Source: Lentibacillus sp. Marseille-P4043 (GTDB taxonomy: Bacteria; Bacillota; Bacilli; Bacillales; Amphibacillaceae). From it: a stretch of DNA of 64,000 nt. Shown piece by piece: positions 1 through 8,540 of this stretch. The stretch lies in assembly GCF_900258515.1 (NCBI RefSeq), contig NZ_LT984884.1, positions 1,010,245 to 1,074,244 of the forward strand, in the 5' to 3' direction. Positions within the stretch are counted from its first letter, which is position 1. Each line of letters opens with the position of its first letter. The notes below the pieces were generated by a model that was not told the origin of the DNA, searched no databases, and saw only the letters and a list, made by a program, of their open reading frames with translations. The translations under genes and the position numbers were made by a program.

Positions 1-1
1 T

Positions 2-40
2 CATTTGTCTGAAGACTGGTACAATGGCGGGCACAAATGA
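2..40 (+). CDS. Possible 3' end of an unidentified gene
   Basis: An open frame enters from the left edge and ends at TGA after 12 codons (HLSEDWYNGGHK). The composition looks protein-like, but too little is visible to identify it. Bases 41-245 hold no supportable gene; they are AT-rich leader for the next gene. Confidence 0.2.
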   Translation, partial: HLSEDWYNGGHK

Positions 41-254
41 TGAATCTAACGCAGAAGATTGAAATATTTACAATGCCAATGACGGAATGATAAGGACGGT
101 TTATGTATGTTTGCCTACTCACTATTGTACTATTACCGCATAAAGGTATATTTATTGTTTTAAGTTCTATAAATAGTAATCTATTCATAATTTATAATAG
201 GGAAGAAACCTATAGTTAAAAAGGAATAGTTTAAATAATTAGGCGGTGAATTTG

Positions 255-1913
255 ATGAATTGGGATTTTGAATATGATTTGGTTGTAGTGGGTTCAGGAG
301 CATCTGGTTTTTCTGCGGCAATAACAGGTGCAAAAGAAAATTTGAAAACTATTTTAATTGAAAAGGAAAACTATTTTGGTGGAGCTTCAGCCCTTTCTGG
401 CGGAGGCGTTTGGGTGCCGAATAACCGATATTTAATCGAAGCGGGATCGGATGATAGTTTTGAAGAGGCGAAGAAATATTTGGATTCAACCGTTGGAGAT
501 AAAGTTTCAGACGAAATGAAAGAAACTTATTTAAAACGAGGAATCGAAATGCTTGATTATCTACATGAAACATCAAAACATATGAGGTTTTCCTATGCAA
601 AGGATTATTCTGATTATTATCCTCATTTAGAAGGTGGCAAAGGGGAAGGACGCTCAATTGAACCTTTAATTTTTAACCTTAATAAACTTGGCGATTGGAG
701 AGAATTGTTGAAACCACCGACTGTAGATACAAAAGGATTCGTTATGACAGGACAAGATTTTCGTCATGTCAACATGATTACCCGAACCTGGAAGGGGAGA
801 TTAAGAAGTTTATCTTTGGGATGGAGATTGATTAACTATTTGATCTTTAAAATTCGTTATTCTGCTTTAGGGCAAGCGTTAATCGGAAGACTTGCTTTAA
901 CTTATAAGGAATTAAACGGGGAACTTTGGTTAAATAGCCCATTTCTTGATTATATTGTTGAAAATGATAAAGTTACCGGAGTTAAAATTCTAAAAGATGG
1001 AAAGGAAACAACTGTTAAAGCGAATAAAGGTGTTATATTTGCTTCGGGTGGTTTTTCAAAAAATCAAGAATACCGAAAGAAATATCTTCCGTCTCCTACT
1101 GATAAAGCATGGACTTCTTCACCTGAAGGACAAACAGGGGATATATTGGACCCGACAACTAAATTAGGTGCAAGCCTTGGCTTTATGAATAAGGTGTGGG
1201 GTGCACCGTCTATTATTGACCATGAAGGAAAACCTTTCTTCTTAGTAGCGGATAGAGCGATTCCTTCTATGATTATTACGGACCACGACGGAAATCGATA
1301 TATAAACGAACCAACACCTTATCACGAATTCGTTGATAAAATGTATGAACATAACGATAAAACAAACGGAAAAGCAATTCATTCCTGGATTATTTTAGAC
1401 CATAAAGCAAAGAAAAGACATCTTTTTGCAGGTTTGTTCCCAGGGCAGGATTTCCCAAAAGAATATTACGAACATGACATTGTTTTAAAGGGGAACAGCA
1501 TTACTGAATTAGAAGGAAAATTGAATATGCCAAAAGGGAATTTGATGAAAACAGTTGAACGTTATAATGGTTTTGCAAAAACAGGCAAAGATTTGGATTT
1601 CAATAGAGGAGAGACACCTCATGACAGATATTACGGCGACCCGACTTTGAAAAATCCAAATCTTGATGAAATCAATAAGGGTCCGTTTTATGCTTTAAAA
1701 GTGTATCCAGGCGATATTGGAACAAAGGGTGGCGTCGCAATTGACAAATATGCCCGTGTTTTAAGAGAGGACGGAACCTCAATCAAAGGATTGTATGCTT
1801 GTGGCAACTGTTCTGCTGCTGTTATGGGGGAATCTTACCCAGGACCCGGTGCAACAATTGGACCTGGTATGACATTTGGACATATTGCAGCACTTCATTG
1901 TAGGGGTAACTAA
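255..1913 (+). CDS. FAD-dependent dehydrogenase, 3-oxosteroid 1-dehydrogenase/fumarate reductase flavoprotein family
   Basis: The protein has about 552 residues. The N-terminus carries the Rossmann FAD-binding motif VVVGSGASGFSAA, followed by an acidic end to the second strand (LIEKE) and GGASALSGGGVWVP. The C-terminus has CGNCSAAVMGESYPGPGATI followed by GPGMTFG, the FAD-binding signature of 3-ketosteroid delta-1-dehydrogenases and related flavoproteins. The family removes or adds hydrogens at ring or enone carbons; the substrate here is unknown and no steroid genes are nearby. ATG 255 is preferred over the upstream GTG 246 because AGGCGGTG ends 7 nt before it. The gene stands alone with its own terminator. 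Confidence 0.8.
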   Translation: MNWDFEYDLVVVGSGASGFSAAITGAKENLKTILIEKENYFGGASALSGGGVWVPNNRYLIEAGSDDSFEEAKKYLDSTVGDKVSDEMKETYLKRGIEMLDYLHETSKHMRFSYAKDYSDYYPHLEGGKGEGRSIEPLIFNLNKLGDWRELLKPPTVDTKGFVMTGQDFRHVNMITRTWKGRLRSLSLGWRLINYLIFKIRYSALGQALIGRLALTYKELNGELWLNSPFLDYIVENDKVTGVKILKDGKETTVKANKGVIFASGGFSKNQEYRKKYLPSPTDKAWTSSPEGQTGDILDPTTKLGASLGFMNKVWGAPSIIDHEGKPFFLVADRAIPSMIITDHDGNRYINEPTPYHEFVDKMYEHNDKTNGKAIHSWIILDHKAKKRHLFAGLFPGQDFPKEYYEHDIVLKGNSITELEGKLNMPKGNLMKTVERYNGFAKTGKDLDFNRGETPHDRYYGDPTLKNPNLDEINKGPFYALKVYPGDIGTKGGVAIDKYARVLREDGTSIKGLYACGNCSAAVMGESYPGPGATIGPGMTFGHIAALHCRGN

Positions 1914-1954
1914 AACACTTGCAAACCACACAGAAAATCGCAAGTGTTTTTCTT
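1912..1954 (+). terminator. Rho-independent terminator of the flavoprotein gene
   Basis: The stem AAAACACTTGC pairs with GCAAGTGTTTT and is followed by T residues. It overlaps the stop codon and lies just left of the IS target site. Confidence 0.8.
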
Positions 1955-1963
1955 AAAAGATAA

Positions 1964-3373
1964 CACTAGCGTTGCATAAATATAATCAAAATGTTCTGTA
2001 AACATTATTTCTGTAATTTTTGCCAAAAAGTCAAAGTCCAATTAAAGGTGGCTCTGTCCATCTGGTAAAATTATACAATTAATACAAATTAATACAACCT
2101 ACGACAATATCATTTATTACGGTACTGTCTTGTTTTCAAAACGATGTAGCCAAATGTAAGCTGGTTTCCATAACGCGGCCTTTAACCAACGAGTAATTCG
2201 AAGCAGTGATTTTTTGCTTTTCGTTTCCAGTTGGATGAGCACATGCAAACAATAGGTGATGAGCGCAATATAGATTTGATTTTGTAACGCTGTTTCACTC
2301 ATTCCGTAAAAATGTTTGATTTCCACGTGCTGCTTTAACCATTTGAAAAATAATTCGATTGCCCAGCGTGATCGATAAATATCACTAATTTCTTGTGGTT
2401 CCAAGTCAAATCGATTCGTGATTAATCGAAGGATGTTTCCCTTCGTATCCATCACTTCAAGAAGACGAAATACGTTTTCGCACCGATTTTGTGTGGATCC
2501 TATGTAAACCATTCTGTCAGATAGAACCGATGATTCAGCTGGAACGGAAAAGGAACATACTTCACGAATGACGGCATTTTTCTTTATTCTGGATGCAAAG
2601 AAGTATCCTTCGTCTGTCATCCTGTCAAATCGTTCGTAATCCACATAGCCGCGATCAAAGACGTACATGGCTTCCTTGTCATCAACGAGAACTTCAAGCT
2701 GATTACGATCATGTTCTTTCGCCACTGTGATCTCAGCTTTCTCAGGATAGACTGTATCTTTATCCATGAAAACGAGTCGTAAATGTAGTTTCACACCAGC
2801 CTTTGTTTTACGGAACTTTGCCCACTTATAATTGGTTAGGTTAAGAGGCAAGGTGCTAGAATCGATAATTTTTAATGGCAAATTCTTGTAGGCCTTATTG
2901 TGATATCCACGTATCTGCTGCACAAGATCGGAAAACAGGGTCGCTAGTATGGATGGGTCGATTTCTTTATTCTTTCGGGAAAGCTGTGATGCGCTAATTG
3001 ATTCAAAACCAACAGCTTTCTGAAAATCTGCATCCAATAAAGCGTCACTTAATGCTTGGAGCCCTTCCGTTTCATGTACTTGTGCATAGAGCATCAGTTT
3101 AATGTAGGCTTCAGTCGTAAGTTTTTTGGTATAGCTATCTTGATTTAAGTTTTTAACTTGATTAAAAAGATTTTTAGTATTTATAGGTGCAATCCATTTA
3201 CCAAATGCTGATTTTGGTGTATTCTTGTCCATGTTGTTGGTCCTTTATATTGGATTTGGACAGGAAAACCACCTGACCTATTCATTATAAAGGATTTTTT
3301 GTTGTCTATACAGTCAAAAATTGAACATTACCAATATTTTTTATTATTAGATATAATTAATGCAACGCTAGTG
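1964..3373. mobile_element. IS4-family insertion sequence, 1410 bp, intact ends and target duplication
   Basis: The ends are perfect 14-bp inverted repeats: CACTAGCGTTGCAT at 1964-1977 and its complement at 3360-3373. Beyond 14 bp the ends match only partly. The 9-bp sequence AAAAGATAA is directly repeated at 1955-1963 and 3374-3382, as expected for a target duplication of IS4-type elements. One transposase gene fills the element on the minus strand. An exact duplication and full-length transposase point to recent insertion and possible activity. Confidence 0.93.
2117..3232 (-). CDS. IS4-family transposase
   Basis: A 371-residue DDE transposase. The N-terminal third resembles the helical DUF4372 region seen in IS4-type transposases. 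The catalytic core shows DSSTLPL (first Asp region), VFDRGYVDYERFD (second Asp) and the YREK-type signature YRSRWAIELFFKWLKQ with the catalytic Glu. It acts on the element ends at 1964 and 3373. No frameshift or truncation is visible. Confidence 0.93.
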   Translation of the reverse strand: MDKNTPKSAFGKWIAPINTKNLFNQVKNLNQDSYTKKLTTEAYIKLMLYAQVHETEGLQALSDALLDADFQKAVGFESISASQLSRKNKEIDPSILATLFSDLVQQIRGYHNKAYKNLPLKIIDSSTLPLNLTNYKWAKFRKTKAGVKLHLRLVFMDKDTVYPEKAEITVAKEHDRNQLEVLVDDKEAMYVFDRGYVDYERFDRMTDEGYFFASRIKKNAVIREVCSFSVPAESSVLSDRMVYIGSTQNRCENVFRLLEVMDTKGNILRLITNRFDLEPQEISDIYRSRWAIELFFKWLKQHVEIKHFYGMSETALQNQIYIALITYCLHVLIQLETKSKKSLLRITRWLKAALWKPAYIWLHRFENKTVP

Positions 3374-3495
3374 AAAAGATAAGAAAGTATAAAAACTTCC
3401 CTACATAGGGATGGTCTGCGTGGCTCAAAGCGACAAACAATGCGAAAGCAGCCATCTGATATAATCGTTAATATTGTTCTGGGGAACGTAAGTAG

Positions 3496-3544
3496 TTGAC
3501 ACAAGAAAATAATTAATTGTATAATTACCTCGAATTCGAGATAA
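3496..3544 (+). promoter_or_regulatory. mhqR promoter with overlapping MhqR-type operator
   Basis: TTGACA (3496-3501) and TATAAT (3520-3525) are separated by 18 bp. The perfect 12-bp palindrome CTCGAATTCGAG (3529-3540), extended by ATTA/TAAT arms to 3523-3544, sits on the -10 and start region. The reported B. subtilis MhqR box is close to ATCTCGAATTCGAGAT, so autorepression is likely. Confidence 0.75.
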
Positions 3545-3562
3545 TAAAAAGGAATGGTAATT

Positions 3563-4018
3563 ATGGACGATCAGAACAAAAATCAACAAGAAGAGGAATT
3601 GTCTCTAAAGTTATTTGTTGTTCTAACTCGCACTTTAGAATCAATAAAAAAACGTGTTGAAGAAGATATAAAGTGTTTAGGATTAAACCCAACTGAATTT
3701 GCTGTTCTTGAATTGATTTACAGTAAAGGTGATCAACCAATACAAAAAATTGGTCAAAAGGTGTTAATTGCAAGTAGCAGCATTACGTATGTGGTGGATA
3801 AATTAGAGAAGAAAAATTTGCTGAAGAGAAGACCTTGTCCCAAGGATCGCCGTATCACATATGCAACAATAACAGCAGCCGGAACTGAATTAATGAATGA
3901 TGTCTTTCCTAAACATAAATTGGCTATCCAAGAAATAGTAGCTGGTTTAGATGCGGATGAGAAAAAGATTATGATTCAACAGTTGAAAAAGTTAGGATTT
4001 CACGCACAGGGTGTTTAA
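3563..4018 (+). CDS. mhqR: MarR-family quinone-responsive repressor, MhqR-like
   Basis: A 151-residue winged-helix MarR protein. The segment LNPTEFAVLELIYSKGDQPI followed by ASSSITYVVDKLEKK closely resembles B. subtilis MhqR, which represses ring-cleavage dioxygenase and hydrolase genes and is relieved by methylhydroquinone, catechol-type quinones and diamide. The upstream ATG at 3554 lies directly against the AAAGG sequence, so ATG 3563 is the likely start. The genes downstream (two dioxygenases and an MhqD hydrolase) are members of the same regulon in B. subtilis, and two matching operators flank this gene. Confidence 0.85.
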   Translation: MDDQNKNQQEEELSLKLFVVLTRTLESIKKRVEEDIKCLGLNPTEFAVLELIYSKGDQPIQKIGQKVLIASSSITYVVDKLEKKNLLKRRPCPKDRRITYATITAAGTELMNDVFPKHKLAIQEIVAGLDADEKKIMIQQLKKLGFHAQGV

Positions 4019-4090
4019 TTTTTTAGTAATTATCTCGGTTTCATAATATATTAAACCGAAGTAAATAGTAACAATTATTTTTTATAAACA

Positions 4091-4104
4091 TCTCGAATCC
4101 GAGA
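4091..4104 (+). promoter_or_regulatory. Second MhqR-type operator, upstream of the dioxygenase genes
   Basis: TCTCGAATCCGAGA is an imperfect copy of the dyad at 3529-3540, with the same TCTCGAA/TTCGAGA arms. It lies about 45 nt before the start of the first dioxygenase gene, so that gene probably has its own MhqR-controlled promoter. Confidence 0.7.
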
Positions 4105-4146
4105 CAATATAGGAAGATCCAACTTATAGAATAGGGGTGAAATGAA

Positions 4147-5085
4147 ATGACTAAAAAAACAAGTGGAATCCATCACATCTCAGCAATTGTAGGTCATCCA
4201 CAAGAAAATGTAGATTTTTATGCAGGGGTTTTAGGCTTACGTTTAGTGAAACAAACAGTAAATTTTGATGATCCAGATACGTACCATCTATATTTTGGTA
4301 ATGAAGGTGGTAAACCGGGTTCGATTATTACATTTTTCCCGTGGGCGGGAGCTCGTCAAGGAAAGATTGGTGATGGGCAGGTAGGCGTTACCTCTTATGT
4401 TGTTCCTAAAGGCGCTTTGAGTTTCTGGGAGGCTAGATTAGTGAAGTTTAATATTTCGTTCACTAAAATAGAACGGTTTGGTGAGGAGTATTTGCAATTT
4501 GACGATACGCACGGTCTCCATTTGGAAATTGTTGAGCGAGAAAAAGGGGAGGTCAATTCCTGGACATTTGGCGATGTAAATCCGGAAGTAGCGATTAAAG
4601 GATTCGGTGGTGCAACGCTATTCTCTGCACAACCAAATAAAACAGCAGATTTGCTTGAAAACGTGATGGGACTTGAACGAATTGGTGAAGAGGGTGACTT
4701 TATTCGTTTCCGTTCTTCGGCTGACATTGGAAATATAATTGACCTAAAAGCAATTACGTCTGGGAGAGGTCAAATGGGTATCGGAACCGTTCATCACATC
4801 GCATGGAGAGCTACCGATGACAATGATCAATTGGATTGGCAGAAATATATTAAAGCAAATGGGTATGGTGTAACTCCTGTGAAGGATAGGAATTATTTTA
4901 ATGCCGTCTACTTTAGAGAGCACGGAAAAATTCTCTTTGAAATTGCAACCGATCCCCCTGGCTTTGCACTGGATGAATCTCAAGAAACAATGGGTGAGAA
5001 GTTAATGTTGCCTGTACAGTTTGAAAAAAATAGAGAGCGTCTCGAAAGTAGCTTGATACCAATTAAGGTAAGAGAATTAGATTGA
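4147..5085 (+). CDS. Ring-cleaving dioxygenase of the MhqA/MhqO/MhqE family
   Basis: A 312-residue protein with two vicinal-oxygen-chelate (glyoxalase-fold) halves. Likely metal ligands are in GIHHISAIVGHP (residue 7 onward), GTVHHIAWRA (about residue 213) and KILFEIATDPPGF (about residue 257). In B. subtilis this family is induced through MhqR and is thought to open quinone or hydroquinone rings extradiolly. AGGGGTGA precedes the ATG. The gene follows mhqR by 128 nt with an operator between. Which of mhqA, mhqO or mhqE is the closest relative cannot be settled here. Confidence 0.85.
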   Translation: MTKKTSGIHHISAIVGHPQENVDFYAGVLGLRLVKQTVNFDDPDTYHLYFGNEGGKPGSIITFFPWAGARQGKIGDGQVGVTSYVVPKGALSFWEARLVKFNISFTKIERFGEEYLQFDDTHGLHLEIVEREKGEVNSWTFGDVNPEVAIKGFGGATLFSAQPNKTADLLENVMGLERIGEEGDFIRFRSSADIGNIIDLKAITSGRGQMGIGTVHHIAWRATDDNDQLDWQKYIKANGYGVTPVKDRNYFNAVYFREHGKILFEIATDPPGFALDESQETMGEKLMLPVQFEKNRERLESSLIPIKVRELD

Positions 5086-5196
5086 TTAAAGGATGATGAT
5101 TTCATAAAGCTCTTTCCACCGTAACATTTGTTGCTTTTTAATTTCGTAGCTGATATAAGATGCGACACAGTAAAAATACTCATTTGTAACGTTTTC

Positions 5197-5523
5197 TCGG
5201 AAACATCGGCGCCAGAGCGAAAACATCGTCCCGAATGCGAGGAACATCGGCGCCAGAGCGAAAACATCGTCCCGAATGCGGGAAACATCGGCGCCAGAGC
5301 AAAAACATCGTCCCGAATGCGGGAAACATCGGCGCCAGAGCGAAAACATCGTCCCGAATGCGAGGAACATCGGCGGCAGAGCGAAAACATCGTCCCGAAT
5401 GCGGGGAACATCGGCGCCAGAGCGAAAACATCGTCCCGAATGCGAGGAACATCGGCGCCAGGACGAAAACATCGTCCCGAATGCGAGGAACATCGGCGCC
5501 AGGAAGAGAACATCGTCCCGGAG
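5197..5523. repeat. Minisatellite array A: eight copies of a 41-bp double unit
   Basis: Sixteen ACATCG motifs alternate between two half-units: ACATCGGCGCCAGAGCGAAA (20 bp) and one starting ACATCGTCCCGAATGCGAGG (21 bp). Together they give a 41-bp period. Because 41 is not a multiple of three, every frame on both strands stays open and long false ORFs appear. It is GC-rich against AT-rich flanks and separates two dioxygenase genes of one regulon. Members of the same family occur near 6.7, 28.9, 38.7 and 59.2-60.1 kb. Confidence 0.95.
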
Positions 5524-5591
5524 CATTGCCCCCACTCTAGGCTAATGGAGAAATCAAGAACGAATTTAAGATTACGCTAGGAGGAATAAGA

Positions 5592-6581
5592 ATGAACGAC
5601 TTAAAAGGAATGCATCACGTAACGGCAATTACGAGTAGTGCAGAAAAGATCTATGAATTTTTCACGTATGTATTAGGCATGCGTTTAGTTAAAAAAACAG
5701 TGAACCAGGACGATATTCAAACGTATCACTTATTTTTCGCCGATGATGCAGGGAACCCGGGAACAGATATGACCTTCTTTGATTTCCCTGGAATTCCAAA
5801 AGGTGTACATGGCACGAATGAGATTGCCAAAACTTCTTTCCGCATTCCGGATGACCGGGCATTAGACTATTGGGTGAAACGGTTTGATCGCCTAGAAGTA
5901 AAACATACCGGAATCAAAGAGCAATTCGGGAAAAAGACACTTTCATTTGTTGATTTTGATGATCAAGGGTACCAACTGATTTCAGACGAAAACAATAAAG
6001 GCGTTCCTGCTGGTACACCATGGCAAAAGGGACCAATCCCTTTAGAATATGCGATTACAGGATTAGGGCCAATTTTTGTTCGTGTGGATAATATTGATTA
6101 CTTTAAAGAACTGATGGAAAAAGTTCTCCTATTTAAGGAAATTGATCAAGAGGATTCTTTCCACCTATTTGAAGTGGGTGAGGGAGGAAATGGTGCACAA
6201 GTCATTGTTGAGTATAATACAGTCCTTCCTCGTGCACGACAAGGATATGGTACAGTTCACCATGCAGCATTTCGGGCAGCGGATCGTGCGGAGTTGGATG
6301 AGTGGATGAAACGAATGCAAGGATTTCGTTTGCCAAATTCTGGCTATGTGGAGAGATATTATTTTGGATCATTGTATACCAATGTTTACCCGCAAATCCT
6401 GTTTGAAATCGCGACAGACGGTCCTGGATTTATGGGTGATGAACCTTACGAAACACTAGGTGAGAAATTAGCATTGCCACCATTTTTCGAATCAAAACGT
6501 GAAATAATCGAAAACCAAGTCCGTCCAATCGATACTGTGAGAAGTACGAAAGAATTTGAAAAGGAATATGAAGATGAATGA
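5592..6581 (+). CDS. Ring-cleaving dioxygenase, second MhqA/MhqO-family paralogue
   Basis: A 329-residue two-domain glyoxalase-fold protein, clearly paralogous to the gene at 4147: both share LGLRLVKQTVNFDD / LGMRLVKKTVNQDD near the N-terminus and FEIATD-PGF near the end. GMHHVTAITSS and GTVHHAAFRA carry likely metal-binding histidines. AGGAGG lies 7 nt before the ATG. No separate operator is obvious; array A occupies the space where a promoter would be, so it may be read from the upstream gene. Confidence 0.85.
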   Translation: MNDLKGMHHVTAITSSAEKIYEFFTYVLGMRLVKKTVNQDDIQTYHLFFADDAGNPGTDMTFFDFPGIPKGVHGTNEIAKTSFRIPDDRALDYWVKRFDRLEVKHTGIKEQFGKKTLSFVDFDDQGYQLISDENNKGVPAGTPWQKGPIPLEYAITGLGPIFVRVDNIDYFKELMEKVLLFKEIDQEDSFHLFEVGEGGNGAQVIVEYNTVLPRARQGYGTVHHAAFRAADRAELDEWMKRMQGFRLPNSGYVERYYFGSLYTNVYPQILFEIATDGPGFMGDEPYETLGEKLALPPFFESKREIIENQVRPIDTVRSTKEFEKEYEDE

Positions 6582-6654
6582 TCAGATATTAGAAGGCTGC
6601 TTTTTTATAAGATTATTGTATTTTTGATGAGAATAAGAGACTGATGCTGCAGGC

Positions 6655-6760
6655 AGTCGCAATACAGTTCGGGGGTGCACGGCTTACCGCCCGAGTTACG
6701 GCACATACGGCCCGAGTAACACGAGATATCGCCCGAGCAGCGGCGCAGAAGGCAACAAAA
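6655..6760. repeat. Short degenerate array related to the ACATCG-CCCGA minisatellites
   Basis: Three or four decayed units are visible as TACCGCCCGAG, ATACGGCCCGAG and ATATCGCCCGAG, spaced about 20-23 bp. This matches the core of the array at 59.2-60.1 kb. It lies between the second dioxygenase gene and mhqD. Confidence 0.55.
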
Positions 6761-6806
6761 AATACGAAAACAGCTTATCAGACAAATAGAATAAGGGGAG
6801 TAAATG

Positions 6807-7409
6807 ATGAAACATATATTTCAAAAAGGAAATGATCCATCCAAACCGACATTACTTTTATTGCATGGGACTGGAGGCACGGAGCAGGATCTTCTTCCGC
6901 TTACAGAAATGATTGATTCAGATGCAAATGTTTTAAGTGTAAGAGGAAATGTATCGGAGAACGGAATGCCACGCTTTTTTAAAAGGTTAGCAGAGGGTGT
7001 ATTTGACGAGGAGGATTTGGTTTACCGTACAAATGAATTGAATACGTTTCTGGATGAAGCGGCTGAAAAGTATACGTTCGACCGTAATAATATTCTTGCA
7101 ATCGGCTATTCAAACGGTGCGAATATCGCAGCAAGCTTACTGTTCCATTATCAGGATGCTTTAAAAGGAGCAATCCTGCATCATCCAATGGTTCCGAGAA
7201 GAGGCATCAATTTGCCGGATTTAACAGGTAAACATGTATTTATTGCGGCGGGTACAAATGATCCAATTTGTTCATCGCAGGAGTCTGAAGAATTATTGTC
7301 CTTGTTAGAAGGTGCGGGTGCAAAAGTTGAATTACACTGGGAAAATAAGGGACATCAATTAACAGGTGGCGAAGTTGAAGCTGCTAGAAACTGGTATTTA
7401 ACTTTATAA
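6807..7409 (+). CDS. mhqD: Alpha/beta hydrolase, MhqD-like carboxylesterase
   Basis: A 200-residue phospholipase/carboxylesterase-fold enzyme. LLLLHGTGG forms the oxyanion region, GYSNGANIAASLL holds the nucleophile Ser (about residue 103), AAGTNDPICS holds the acid Asp (about residue 150) and NKGHQLTGGE the catalytic His. Length and sequence match B. subtilis MhqD, an MhqR-controlled hydrolase that works alongside MhqE. ATG 6807 is chosen over 6804 for spacing from AAGGGGAG and because MhqD starts MKHIFQKG. It completes a local mhq cluster. Confidence 0.87.
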   Translation: MKHIFQKGNDPSKPTLLLLHGTGGTEQDLLPLTEMIDSDANVLSVRGNVSENGMPRFFKRLAEGVFDEEDLVYRTNELNTFLDEAAEKYTFDRNNILAIGYSNGANIAASLLFHYQDALKGAILHHPMVPRRGINLPDLTGKHVFIAAGTNDPICSSQESEELLSLLEGAGAKVELHWENKGHQLTGGEVEAARNWYLTL

Positions 7410-7489
7410 AGTTGATTAGTTTGAGGAAAAAAGGCTATGTAAAAATTTTTACTAAATTGTTACCATTTTGTTAAATATTAAAAATATTA

Positions 7490-7517
7490 TAGACATGTCT
7501 CATCAACGTGGTAAAAT
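7490..7517 (+). promoter_or_regulatory. Likely sigma-A promoter of the YpjP-like gene
   Basis: TAGACA (7490-7495) and TAAAAT (7512-7517) are separated by 16 bp, ending 32 nt before the chosen ATG. Confidence 0.4.
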
Positions 7518-7549
7518 ATAAGAAAGCACTTATACGGGGAGATTTTTAC

Positions 7550-8161
7550 ATGAAACGTTGGATGAGAAAAGTATCCGTTGTTCTTATCGCCATTATGACT
7601 TTGGGATTATATGTCCCGCCAACCTATCTAAATACCAATGCTGAGGAAAATAATGAAGCTGTTTCGCCTGATGCGGATGTTAATCAGGACGTGCTTACAT
7701 CTGTTTCAGACGAAGATGAGATAGCCCTCACGCCAACAAATAATGATGACAATTTTGAACGTAATTATGTTCATATCATAACGGAAAAGGCAAAAGAGCA
7801 AACAATTACAAAGTTAGGACCTAGAATTGTTGGACAAGTTGAAGATGACTTTGAAGCCGAAATTTTACCGCATATGGAGTCTGTTTTGGAAATAATACTA
7901 GAGAAAGCTGGCGAGGGCAATGCCTCATACTTAGCAATCACGGAACATCCATCACAAGGATCTGGGGAAAAGATTTTCAATATCTATGATGAGCGGACAA
8001 AAAAGGATGTAGCCAGATTCCACGTTAGACGTGATAATCGACCATTAGAAGGATACTGGTTTAATTTTCATTATCATTTAAGCAATGATAACTTTGAAAT
8101 GCATCATGAAATCGGTGAAATTTACTGGGATAAAAATACGCCGCCTAAGTGGATGGCTTAG
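7550..8161 (+). CDS. YpjP-like exported protein
   Basis: A 203-residue protein, the same length as B. subtilis YpjP. The start MKRWMRKVSVVLIAIMTLGL is a positively charged signal peptide or membrane anchor. A low-complexity acidic linker follows, then a conserved C-terminal region containing ARFHVRRDNRPLEGYWFNFH and a histidine-rich stretch. ATG 7550 has GGGGAG upstream; the longer frame from 7508 adds 14 unlikely residues. The function of the family is unknown. Confidence 0.7.
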   Translation: MKRWMRKVSVVLIAIMTLGLYVPPTYLNTNAEENNEAVSPDADVNQDVLTSVSDEDEIALTPTNNDDNFERNYVHIITEKAKEQTITKLGPRIVGQVEDDFEAEILPHMESVLEIILEKAGEGNASYLAITEHPSQGSGEKIFNIYDERTKKDVARFHVRRDNRPLEGYWFNFHYHLSNDNFEMHHEIGEIYWDKNTPPKWMA

Positions 8162-8171
8162 GAGAAATTTT

Positions 8172-8226
8172 AAAGTGCCATGTATAGGACGTAGACAAAT
8201 GTCTGCGACTAACATGGCACTTTTTT
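8172..8226 (+). terminator. Terminator of the YpjP-like gene
   Basis: AAGTGCCATGT pairs with ACATGGCACTT, followed by a run of T. A small inner hairpin (AGACAAATGTCT) lies in the loop. Confidence 0.85.
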
Positions 8227-8249
8227 AATGAATAAGAAAGTATAAAATT

Positions 8250-8432
8250 AGAGGCGCTATTATACTTATAGCAAAGTAGGCCATGTCTAGCTCCAGCGCC
8301 CAGCAACTAGCAAACTTCACACTCCTCCACTACGATAAGTCAACATCGGCTCGTACCTCGCCGTGTTTCCTTTATCTCATTGCGGAGTGCTCCAGTTTGT
8401 ACGTTGCTAAACGGGCGCTTGCGCTTTTCTTA
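8250..8432. repeat. Interspersed element copy 1 (ends GGGCGCTTGCGCTTTTCTTA)
   Basis: It begins AGAGGCGC-TAT-CTTATAGCAAA and ends GGGCGCTTGCGCTTTTCTTA. The same two ends recur in the shorter copy at 9338-9431 in the same orientation. The element is much more GC-rich than its surroundings. An ORF spanning it (8283-8534) is a by-product of the repeat. Confidence 0.75.
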
Positions 8433-8540
8433 TGTTTAGGCGATGACCCAATTCCAGTTCCTTTCCTCGGTCATATGTCCCAAGTATTTGTTACACGCAT
8501 AAGATATACTTATAAACACACTAACGGGAAGTGACTATAC

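Noticed and set aside
4980..5580. Long ORFs on both strands across 5.2-5.5 kb
   Set aside because: They are translations of the 41-bp repeat in several frames, with no ribosome site and no non-repeat domain.
8283..8534. 83-codon ORF
   Set aside because: It lies in an interspersed repeat element and has no ribosome site.
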